Positions 1-11,700 of a stretch of 64,000 bases of DNA are shown here, piece after piece; the stretch's first letter is position 1; each line of letters begins with the position of its first letter. Under the pieces are notes generated by a model. The model searched no databases. It was not told the DNA's origin and was given only the letters and a program-made list of their open reading frames with translations. Both the position numbers and the translations under genes were made by a program. Source of the stretch: Paraescarpia echinospica (taxonomy: Eukaryota > Annelida > Polychaeta > Sabellida > Siboglinidae); NCBI GenBank assembly GCA_020002185.1, contig CM034532.1, positions 33,012,820 to 33,076,819 of the forward strand, in the 5' to 3' direction.

Positions 1-1575
1 TAGTTATTTATTTGCATTAGTACCTCATCTTGCGTGAATGGTCTATGTTTTCGTTTGAGTGGGAAATCTTTCTTGGATCAAAAGGTATCTCACTAGCTGC
101 AGTTTCACTTTCAGATTTTTCACTGAGTTTTTCAAAGTGGTTCAGAAACTTATCCAGTGAAATATTTCCACATTTTTCAGTGCTGTTACTTGCTTTATTA
201 AGTATATCCCAGTATTCTGCAGGCTTGCTATGTTTTAGGTTGCGCAAGTTTTCATGTAACTGTTTATGGTAGCATTTTTATATTTGTGTTATAAAGAATT
301 TATACCCTCTAGTCAATTCTCTTAACTCTGCATTAGCTTCGTCATTTTTAATTTTCTTTAGTCTACATTTTGCTCTCAAATAATCTGTCCTCTTAGTTTT
401 ACAAATAAAGACATAATCTGGCATAACTTTATAAGTCTTTGTAACAGCACATTTGTACCAGTGTATCATTGCAATATGACATACACACTGTGTGCCACAT
501 TTGAATGTCATGCATGTCATATTTCCATGCAATCCATTTGCATATATAATGTAAAACTTCAACATCCGTTTTCTTCATTTTCACTTTTTGACCCCTACCA
601 CGTTCAATGCTCCATAACTTTGCCAATTTTTGTAGCAGGCTTTTTGTATATAGGCTTAATGATCCCAATACACCAATATGTTGGCACAATGCCAGATAAT
701 AGAACTAGGTTAAACATCTTACAATAATTATAATTAGTTCTGTGGGGCTGGTTTTTTAAGTATTTATTTATAACATTATCAATACCACATGCCTTTTTGT
801 TTTTGAGTTTTTTCATTTGCATTAGTACCTCATCTTGCGTGAATGGTCTGTTTATGTGTTCGTTTGACTTGGAAATCTTTCTTGGCTCAAAAGGTATCTC
901 ACCAGCTGCAGTTTCACTTTCAGGTTTTTCACCGAGTTTTTCAAAGTGGTTCATAAACTTATCCAGTGAAATATTTCCACATTTTTCACTGCTGTTACTT
1001 GCTTTATTAAGTATATCCCAGTATTCTGCAGGCTTGCTATGTTTTAGGTTGCACAAGTTTTCATGTAACTGTTTATGGTAGCATTTTGATATTTGTTTTT
1101 ATAAAGCATTTATACCCATTTATTCTGTCCTCTTAGTTTTACACATAAAGACATAATCTGGCATAACTTGAGAAGTTTTTGTAGCAGCACATTTGTACTT
1201 CCAGTGTATCATTGCAACATAACATACAGTATGCATGTTATGTTGCAACTATACACTGGAAGTACAAATGTGTCACATTTGAATGTCATGCATGTAATAG
1301 TTCCATGCAATCCATTTGCTTATTTAATGTAAAACTTCAACAGCCGTTTTCTTCTTTTTCACTTTTTGACCCTTACCATGTTCAATGCTCCATAACTTCG
1401 CCAGTTTTTGTAGCAATCATAATTTTTGAAACCGTGTAAAGCACCCTACCAAACCTATACAAGAATGTAAGAAAACAATGTTACAATTTTTCTGAATTAT
1501 CACTCATTTGGTCAGCCGGGGTCACATATAGACGTATTAGTCCAAAGGACTTCAAGGCCCATTTTTCTGTATTAT
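1..1575 (-). mobile_element. Composite 'AGTCCTTTGG' repeat with captured LINE reverse transcriptase, partly duplicated
   Basis: Read on the minus strand, this element begins near 1575 with a conserved end containing AGTCCAAAGGACT-type sequence (shared with copies at 4363, 6855 and 26955), followed by a conserved tail-like block and then RTE-type reverse transcriptase sequence. The RT-like stretch (about 1056 to 604, minus) ends in a recognisable 'VLLSGIVPTYW..GIIKPIYKK' RT segment and then runs into the conserved block, giving a hybrid reading frame. The block at 25-290 is repeated almost exactly at 831-1098, and the block at 400-620 recurs at 1125-1395, so about 0.8 kb is present twice in tandem. 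The left end leaves the window. No intact ORF is present. Confidence 0.7.
1188..1272. repeat. 85-bp near-perfect palindrome
   Basis: The left arm from 1188 (CACATTTGTACTTCCAGTG...) is the reverse complement of the right arm ending at 1272. Only about three positions mismatch over roughly 40 bp per arm, with almost no loop. Other copies of the family (for example near 4690-4730) carry one arm only, so the palindrome arose locally. Confidence 0.85.
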
Positions 1576-2748
1576 CCTTGGCATCCGTATATCCCAGATT
1601 AATGTGTTGGTAACGGATTATGTGATAAACATGATACCAAATACTTTCCGTTAAACCATGATGTACTTTTATTACTTAAAACTTGTACTCCGGTTACTAT
1701 GTGGGGTAATTCTTTGTCCTACCTTCAATGATTGACAATGTTTTGTGTGGCCTGGCTGTGTGAGCCACAAGTTGTTGTGGATGGAAAAGATAGATGGCAG
1801 TAAATTATTTTCATGTATTTTATGTAAATTTTTCTATTCATTTCTATTTACATTTCAAGTTCCACATAAACATTTCGACAACATTCAATGTTAGTTGTAA
1901 AGTATAATTGAGTTTAAAAGTTCCACCAAAACTTTTATTAGATGTTGCTATTTTTTAAACGACAGCATATCTTCTGTAACATTGTAATAGAAGAAAAGTG
2001 TACTGGACATGATAGTATAATTCAAGTATTTGAATATGCTATTACACACATTTATAATACTTGAACAGATGTTGTTGCAACTTATTTTGTGTAAACATAT
2101 CAGTAATAACATAAAATCTGCTCAATATCAAAGCACCAAGATTGCACAGTGTCAAATTGTATACATTTTTAAAAAGTGGTTGTGCGTTACAAGCAATTGG
2201 TACAATGTTTTTTTTTAATGTTGGCCATTTACAGTTTACAAAATTTTGCTACAATTGTTATGTAGTAAATGGTGGAAGGAAATCCATATGGTACCCAAAG
2301 TAAACAGACAGCTTTGTTAAGTTATTTCAACTATTCCTCAAACAGTAACAAGGATAAATCATATTTTGACATAACAACTTCAGAACAGACTTCTAACAGC
2401 AGTCAGTCTGAACACAGGATGCCATATTCATTAAAACAATGATTATGTTGTGTTGTTGCAGTCTGACAAATATATCTCTAGAGGTCTTCCAGACAGAATA
2501 CTGATGCAAGAGAGAGAAATCTACCAGACAAGTATAGCACAACATCAAAAAATACACACACTTTATGAAACTCAAATAGTCTTTGGCTCTTGTGATGCAC
2601 ATTACAAAAGCAGTGCACATTGCAGCATTCTTGGCTTGGACAGAAGCCAGAGCAAACCAGATAACTTGTATAATCTATGTACAGGTGCATGTCTGCATAT
2701 GTGTCCAATGCAGTACGTTGTCATCAGTTTGCTATCCGTACTTGCATC
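1576..2748. other. ISCA1 3' flank, no gene seen
   Basis: AT-rich sequence downstream of the ISCA1 stop codon. It should contain the ISCA1 3' UTR on the minus strand. I see no conserved coding frame; the open frames between 2393 and 2983 overlap the ISCA1 last exon in other frames or are unsupported. Confidence 0.5.
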
Positions 2749-5700
2749 TCATATACTGAAACTCTCACCACACCCACACGTGCCTTTGATGTTTGGATTG
2801 TTGAAAACAAATTCACTTTTTAGTTGGTCTGTCTCGAAGTCCATCTCTGTTCCAAGCAGTGTCAGCTGGGCCTTTGAATCGATGAGCACCGTCACACCTG
2901 CAATGCCGAAAATAATTAAAAAGACTGCTGTACAATATATTTCTGGCACACCCACCGACACTATTCTTTGTACACCTGGCTGATTAACACAACTGTTTTA
3001 AACACACGTGTAGCACATTATTGTACCACTTAAGCTCACCATGATAATATAATTGAATTAGGTGCATATGTTAGTTACAGCTTTTTGTAAATCAAATAGA
3101 AGAATACCTAGTCTTTTCTGACTACTGACGATATCATCATGGAAGACAATGACATCACCACCAGGGATTGACCATTCCTGGGGCAGAAAGGTTTAGCTGG
3201 ACATAGAAGTTAACAAGAGGGCCACAAAAGCTCCACAAACATACATCTACACACTTTGAAAACTAACTTCCTTGAAAGTTACCATGTTGACAGTTGTTTC
3301 AATTTTGTAATATGTGTACAATATACTACAACTTGTGGCACTGCTATGTAGCAATATTTCCAAAGTTTGAACATACATCACAAGAGACATATACATACCA
3401 TCTTGAACCACTTCTGCATCAAATTTTCCCTTGTCTCGTGCATACTCCAAGGTGTATGACATGCCGTTACAGCCACGGGTTTTTACACCAATCTTCAAAC
3501 CAACCTTTAACAAACAAGATGTTTATAGCTTTCACAGGGATGCTGAAATAATTTTTAGTCCTTTGGGCCGAAGGTCCAACTTATGCCATCGCTCTGCGTC
3601 TGCCGTGCACCGTTAGCTGCCATATCTCAGAAACCATTCAGCAACTTTTTCTCTAATTTTGCATAGATGTATCTTAGGGTACTGCCACTATGCATGAGAA
3701 ATCTATATTTGATTGAATCATTCTAAATAGACACAATTTTCATATTTTGCAAATTTTTTCCAAATCTCTTGAGTCACTTTTTTCTGATTGAGTTATTGCA
3801 TAGACATTTCATGTGGTAGTGCCACTATACACAAGAAATTTGTATTTGATTGAATCATTCTAAGGGCACCTTCGGGCCCCCCAAAATACAAAATTGTCCT
3901 ACTATTTCCCTACTGCTGTAAACCTCCTGCAGTAGCTTGGGCCACTGATCTCTATTTATAACTGGATAGTGGACTTAGCCCTATCTCTGATCAATGGGGT
4001 GGCTGAGTGGTGCGGCCTGGTGTAATTATGCTGTAAGCCTTTGTATTGGACTAACCTCGGCTCACTGCCTGCCATTGTCCCAGTGTTAAACAGAATGCCT
4101 CCATGTGGGCTGTTACTAATGTGTAATGGGAACCCATACTGCACTGGCAGAATCTGAGAAACTTTAAAAAAAAAAAAGATATGATCTAGGATTAAAATAA
4201 AATAACTTCTGCTGCTATTATTTCACTCCAATTCAATCAGTATTATGTAATTAATTGCTACTGTTTTTAAGTCAAAATGCAATGTGAACAAAAAAGCGTT
4301 AGTTCATCTCTTTCTTCTTTCCATTCTGGGGGAGGGTGGTAGGGGCAAAATGAGAACAAAAAAATGGGCCAAGTGGCCCTGAAGTCCTTTGGACTAATAT
4401 GTCTATATGTGACCCTGGCTGACCAAATGAGTGATAAGTCGGAAAAATTGTAACATTGTTTTCTTACATCCTTGTAAAGGTTTGGTAGGATGTTTTACAC
4501 GGTATCCAAAAATATGACTGCTACAAAAATTGGCAAAGTTATGGAGAATTGAACATGGTAGGGGTCAAAAAGTGAAAATGAAGAAAACGGCTGTTGAAGT
4601 TTTACATTATATATGCAAATGGATTGCATGGAAATATTACATGCACAACATTCAAATGTGGCACACAGTATGTAATATGTATGTTATGTTGCAATGATAC
4701 ACTGGAAGTACAAATGTGCTGCTACAAAGACTTATCAAGTTATGCCAGATTATGTCTTCATGTGTAAAACTAAGAGGACAGATTATCTGAGAGCAAAAGG
4801 TAGACTCACTGTTTGACACAGTTTATAACCTACAGGCAACTGTCCAGTTTAACAGGGGTCTAGTGGCTTAATGCTGTCTGTTGACACAAGCTACTGCCAG
4901 TGACCAATTACAGATTAGTCACAGCTTCCATCAAACAATAGCAGGCAGAGAATCTTAGCTCCACAGCTGGGTGTAATACACAACCAGAGCCACCACTGAT
5001 TCATGGTCAAGTAGATTAGCTCAATGCATCAACTAAGACAATACACAACACTGTGAGTGACAGTGTCCAGAGTGAGGCCTAAGCAGTGTCCTCATTGCTG
5101 AATAGATCAATTAAACCTGCCAAGTGAGTGACATTCTGCACAAGTGTTCATTAATCCTTACTGATTGTTCAGAACACCAGACTGACCACATACCTAAACA
5201 AAGCGAATGTAATTGGTGAAGAACAGGCAGTGTTCAAATAGGGGTATTGGTTGAATTGTATTTGTCTCGACTCAAAAGGCTTTATTGTGTCTTCATCGAT
5301 TATAAGAAAGCATTTGATTTAGTAGACCGGTCCTCCGTGTGGTCTAAGATAATTTCATGCGGTATTAATGGTATTGTGTTGAAAGTTGTATACAACATGT
5401 ACAAAAATGCTAAATCATGTATAAATGAGGGCCAGGCTGTGTCAGCCTTCTTCTCATGTGTAGAGGTATGGCAAGGAGAAAACTTGTGTCCTTTGTTATT
5501 TTTTATTTACCTGAATAATTTTGAACACTGTTAGTCACAATTATAACGGACTTGACATGGCAGCTGGTTAAATTTACATATATAGTGTATAGCGGAACTA
5601 TGTCAACTCTTCTAATGGTTGTCATTTGGTTGTTTCAGGTGTCAACTATATTGTGAATCTGTAATTATTACTCTAAATTGATACAATTGATTTACACAGT

Positions 5701-8700
5701 ACCATGTCTACACAAGGCATGGCAAGCGTAAACAGAACAGTAGAATGCATTTGATATAAATAAAGTGTAGGATATTTCACTCTATAGTTGTCCAGAATAT
5801 GAATTTTCTATGTTTGTCACCTACAGGTGACAGAATATTAATTTTTTATGTTTGTCACCTACAGGTTTCTACAGACAATACATCTTTAACCAATAAACAC
5901 CACAGTCACACCTTATAGAAAATCAATAGTTTTGAAGATACAGTTTAAAAGTGTTAGGCAAGGGTTCAGTCCAACAGGGGTCAAGTGTGTCTACTCTGCC
6001 TGGGTGATGTGACCAATTAAAGATTAGTCAAGGTCTCAATGGCCTAGGCTGTAGAGATTAGTCACAGCTTTTGACTTTCTGGCACATTACACAACATCTA
6101 CTGTTGGGGGTAGTCTCAAGGGCCCTTCTCAAAACCACATCACTAGATAATGTAAACCTTTTGCACTTTGGGGGCCCCTTAGGTGCCCTTAGAATGATTC
6201 AATTAAATACAGATTTCTTGTATATAGTGGCAGCACCCTAACATACATCTATGCAAAATTAGAAAAAAGTTGCTGAACAGTTTTTGAAAAAATAGGACAA
6301 ATGTTACATTTTTACCAGTTTTGGGGTCCTTGGAGGCCCTAGGGAGCCCTTAAAATTATTCAATCAAATACAGATTTCTCGTGCATAGTGGCAGTGCCCC
6401 AAGATGTCTATGCAAAATTAGAGAAAAAGTTGCTGAACGGTTTCTGAGATACGACAGTTAACGGCGGACGCAGAGTGATGGCAATAGTCCCTTGGACCTT
6501 CGGCCAAAGGACTAAAAATTATTGCACATTTTCATGAACAACCTTTAACTGTGCTACATGTGAGATTGCAGCTCACCAACTCTCCTGCAAGGTTTCTACA
6601 ACCACTGGAAATCGGCCTAAATAGCAGAGTATCGGGATACAATTCTACAGTACTTTTAATAACACATTAACTAATATCTACAATCTTCACGAAATGGTTT
6701 ACTCATATATTTTATTTCCAGGTGTATCTTCACTAGCATGCATATAGTCTCCACTAAACATGTAAACATTTTACTTACCATCATAACCCTTAACATCTGT
6801 AACTACGACTCGCCAAAAAACATTTCATTAATAATTACAAACTCACAATATAGTACAAAGGACTTCAGGGCCTCTTGGACCATTTTTTTTATTCACTGTC
6901 TAATTAATATAATACTGGTTATCCAGTGAAATTTATAAAGATAACTTGCAAATGGATCAAATGCACACTCGGAAAACCATCAACAAACACCATCTGACAT
7001 TCGCTCACTTGGAACCCCCAATGGATGAGATGAAGAGGAAGGCTCAGAAACAAGATGGGGACAATGAAAGGAAGAAGATGTGTCACACCTTGAAAGAATT
7101 GGCCTATGTTCTCAGCAAGCAAACAGGTGAAAGTAAGTAAATAAAATCATCCTCTTATAACAAATGTTAGTCTTTTATCATGTAAGCTGTTTTGACAACT
7201 TTTTCGCTACCTCAAGATATGTACTAATTTTGGACGGAATTTGGTGTCTCATTCTGTAATTTCACTTATATAAAGAGTAATTACTCTGAAACCATAAGTA
7301 CCTTAGACATAATTTACACCTTGTTGAGAAGGCTTGTGTTTACCATAAAGAACATGGTATCCTATAAGGCGTACATCGGCCATATTGGTGTACAACCATC
7401 AACAATCGTTGGACATTTTTTCCGTCCAAAATGTCCACTCCGACACATTGACCTGTATATCATACTACATAATACAAACCACTTGATTTTTTCTGTAATG
7501 ATGATAATATGAGTGGCTAAGAAAAAAATAGTAAGCATTATAGGTAACTGTTGCTAAAGCTAGTAGGTCGGATGCCAAAGACTGTTCATTCCAAACACGT
7601 CCACTCCGACCCAGACATTCTTTCTGTTCTATTTCAAAATGCAACAGTAGAAAACAACAGCTTATGTGTCATTTTTAATGACAATAATGCAAGTATTATA
7701 TGTGACAACAAACAATAACAATTTACTACATATTCCATTTGAATGTGGAACAAATAGTGTCCGCGGAATGTCCACTCTGACACATGATCTGAAGCATGGG
7801 AATATCGTACATTCTGATTATTAATTACCGGTATGCTATTCTCTGAAACAAAATGACTAATTATATCAAACATATCTTCACCATGATGTATTTAGTTTGC
7901 CAAAGGATGCCTACATGGATTCAGTGACCATTATGGCTAAAATTATGAAGGAGACTGCATAATCATGATAATGATACCCAACATGTGTAATAAAACAAGG
8001 TTTGTACTTGCTCATATGCTAAAACTGAACTATTAAGATTAAGTTTTGATTGTTAACTTTAAAAAACCAATGTACTATAACTGAATGTGTCACTAAGTTG
8101 AAATGTCCAATGTCATGTCCACTCCGACACATGGAATTTGTTGCCATTAAATCATGCTTGTGATTGTTGGAACAATGTGGACATGTTTGTATACACCGTG
8201 TTTGTAATGGATATGTATGTGTGGTTATAATGATAAGGTTACTTAAGGTCCTTGCTACTTTGCAGACAATAATAGAGTTAATAACTGTACATATTTTTGT
8301 GTCTTAGAGTGTTTTCTATTACTTATAGGTGTTTAGATTTATCATTTAGGGAACAAACCCTATTGTTAGTCTTAAAAATATTGTAGTTATACCTGACAAG
8401 TTGAAGTACCTTATCGATATATCTTGTATCCAGCTTCCTGTCCACCCCGACACACATATTATGTATATTTTATCAAGCTTGTGCAACTATTGAATCAACA
8501 ATCAACTACTTTTGATATATTATCAAGATTATCCTGCAAACATAGCAATGAGAAAGTGAGCTTTGCATATTTTTAAAACAAATATATTTAAGCATAGGTT
8601 TTTTAAACAGGAACCTAAATTTCATGCACTAGCTCATTATATTAACTATGTATACATGCATTTCATTCAAGATACAAAGCATCATTAGTCAATAGAACAT

Positions 8701-11700
8701 TGTGTTTGTCATGCCATAAAAATAATAAAATTGGTTTCAGCGTATTATTGAACAGGATAGTAGAATTTCTTTGATGTCCAAAAATAAAAATCCACTCCGA
8801 CCCAGATTGTAAGAGATTGGATAATAACATAAGTTGAAGCATCAGCTATAAGCACTACTCTGGGGGTTGTAAATAAGTTTGATGATTATTGTTATAAATC
8901 ATATTTCCATCTCTGTTGTAATGTGTTTAGCTAGCAACATATTAAGTGTTACATTAAAAAAATGGTAGAGATCAGTTGCACAAAAGTGCTATTATTTACC
9001 CCCAGGATGATATATGACGTGTTGAGTTTTACCATAAAATTATGTTACTGTTGTTTTATTTTGTGCTGAAACACAAACAAATTGCATTACAAACAAAGTA
9101 TATTGCCTTGATATTTCCAATATCCAAATAAAACAAATTTACCATGGACTGCAATTGTTTCTGTTATTGTGTGATACACGCACTACTTGTAGCCTTCTAG
9201 TTTTATGTTTCTGTTATTGTGTGATACACGCACTACTTGTAGCCTTCTAGTTTTATGTTTCTGTTATTGTGTGATACACGCACTACTTGTAGCCTTCTAG
9301 TTTTATGCTTAGAGGTACATAATTTCAAATTATACTGAAATCGCAGTAACCAAGTGATTTTGAAAATGTTCCCGTGTGAGACATTAGTGGCCTAGGTTAC
9401 TGTGAAATTGCCCTTAATAAACTACAAATATGTTTAAAAACTCAAAGCATTAGCTACATTTATTATATGTAGCAGGTTGCAGATTCATGAGATAATTTTT
9501 AGTATGGCATATATGGTAACTAGTCACTGACAGTTGGGTCATATTTTCCATAAGAACTTACAGGGGCATTTGTCTTACCATATCTGGTTGGGAGTCCATC
9601 AACGTCCTGATACGTGCCACAGCCTCTTTTGTCTGCAAACAACATACATCACTGAAAGCCCAGTTGCATAACCAGCAGAAACAAACACAAAAATCACAAT
9701 AGACAGGCCTACTAAGTTTATACAAATAACCATACTTCATAAACAAGAATAAGTTAGTGGCAACTCAACAATTAACACTATAGTATTAATTTGAAATTGC
9801 ATCTGTGCATTTTATAGTATAATTTGTATCTAACAATGCTGGTCCCTCCAGTCAAGCTTAGCTATATGTACATTACATTGCTCACAAACCACAGTAAAGC
9901 TTTGTATGCAATTTATGAGTTGTTCCATTTCAAGTGGTAAAAATACATGGTTGGGTTGAAATTTGAATCGGCACATTTAAATGCAAATGTTTGAAATGAT
10001 GCTACATTTACAAGCTGAAATGATGCAAAGGCAAGAGTTGGAAATTATGCAAATGCTGGGGCTTTAATGGTTAAAATACAAACACACAAATGTTTCAAAT
10101 GTTGTAAAATTAAGCAAATATTTTATCTATATCTGGCAGGTAGGCCTATCCCTTGGGTTAGGTTTAGTCATTGTTGGGACATGTAACGTCGTTTAAAAAA
10201 AAAGTCTGGATAAACTCTTCCATCTTATATTTAACCAAATGTGTGCAAACAAATTGTTTGAAACATTGCTTTGAGTTGTATTTTCAACTTTAAAATGGTG
10301 AAATTACGACTTTACTGCATTACCACAAAGTATGTTAGCGCCATTAGTTGCTTTATGTATAACAAAACGTTTACAACAGTTTCTCGATCACAAGCATGCA
10401 AAGTTATTTTATATTTGCATATCTTAATGAGCTAATCATAGAAATGTTCTATTCATCCCATATTTGTTTACCAACCTGACTTTTGACTTTATTTGAACAA
10501 AATACATTATTTCTTTGTTGCTTCCACTAGTTAACATATACTGGAGTATATGTAAGCACAGGCAAGTGCCACTTCTTGTGCAAGATCATGGCTTTTTAAG
10601 TGCGATGTTAAAGCAGTGACTTTTAGCGTAGTGAGAAAACTATAGGTAAGTTGTCTAATGCTCCTCAGACAAGTTAGTTAAGATAAGATGACACGAGAAA
10701 GAGAAGAAAGAAGACACAAAGCTACTCAACACAAATATGTGCATGTCATAGCAGCCATATCATGAATAATTAGTATAATAACATAAAGAATATTATCATA
10801 GATAAAATAATTGTTTCATCCATTTTTTCTGCAGCAGAGACGAATAGATCATGTCACTATTTACAACACTGTGAACAATATAATTGTTGATCTTTTTTAT
10901 ACGTTTCATAAATGTATATATACTCCTTCTTATAACACATTGACATCTTGGCAAGTTTGTATACGCAAACATTTCACTCGCGCTAGAATATCGTGGGATC
11001 CATAAATTCTCAGTGAATTGTTGTAGGCTACAGTTAATTTGTTCATGGTCTTAAGCCTATATGTACTCCATAACTGGGCGGTGTACAGGCATGCACAATA
11101 AGTCTTAAAAACAAATAGCTTTACATTGGTGCTACAATTTTTAAATTGTCTACATAAAATGTTTCCTCTTACATACAATGTTCTAATCTGTCTACTGTAT
11201 ACTTCATTAATAATGTGACCTAGATATTTCACAACATTCTGTCTTTGAATGATGTGACCCTGAATAAAAAAAGGGTCTGTTTTGTGTCCAATTTTATTTG
11301 TAATATATATTAATGACATAGACGAAGGAGTGTACAACCATCTCCTAAAATCTGCTGATGACACAAAACTGTTTAGTCAGGTAGCATCCTGTAAACATGC
11401 TGAGAAACATCAGAAGGACCTAAATAACTTGCACAGACGGAGTGCTGAATGGACAATGTTGTTTAATGCAGAAAAATGCAAGTGTGTACAAAACAATAGG
11501 CAGTATGACTACTTCATGGGTGATAGCTTATAGAAACATCACATGCAGAAAAAGATTTGGGAGTGATAACAACAGACACACTTAACGTAACGGAGCAATC
11601 AAATATAGGATCAAAGAGGTAGTTTTAAAACTATACAAGTCCTTAGTAAGACCTCATCTAGACTACTGCATTTAGGAATGGCACCCATTCAAACAAAAAG

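Noticed and set aside
2450..2983. 177-codon plus-strand frame overlapping the ISCA1 last exon
   Set aside because: It is the antisense shadow of the conserved ISCA1 C-terminus.
3950..4140. tRNA-derived SINE suggested by a box A-like TGGCTGAGTGG
   Set aside because: No box B and no cloverleaf could be drawn.
6946..7140. 64-codon plus-strand frame as a real exon
   Set aside because: It ends at a donor-like GTAAGT, but there is no recognised domain and no partner exons, and it lies inside ISCA1 intron 2 on the opposite strand.
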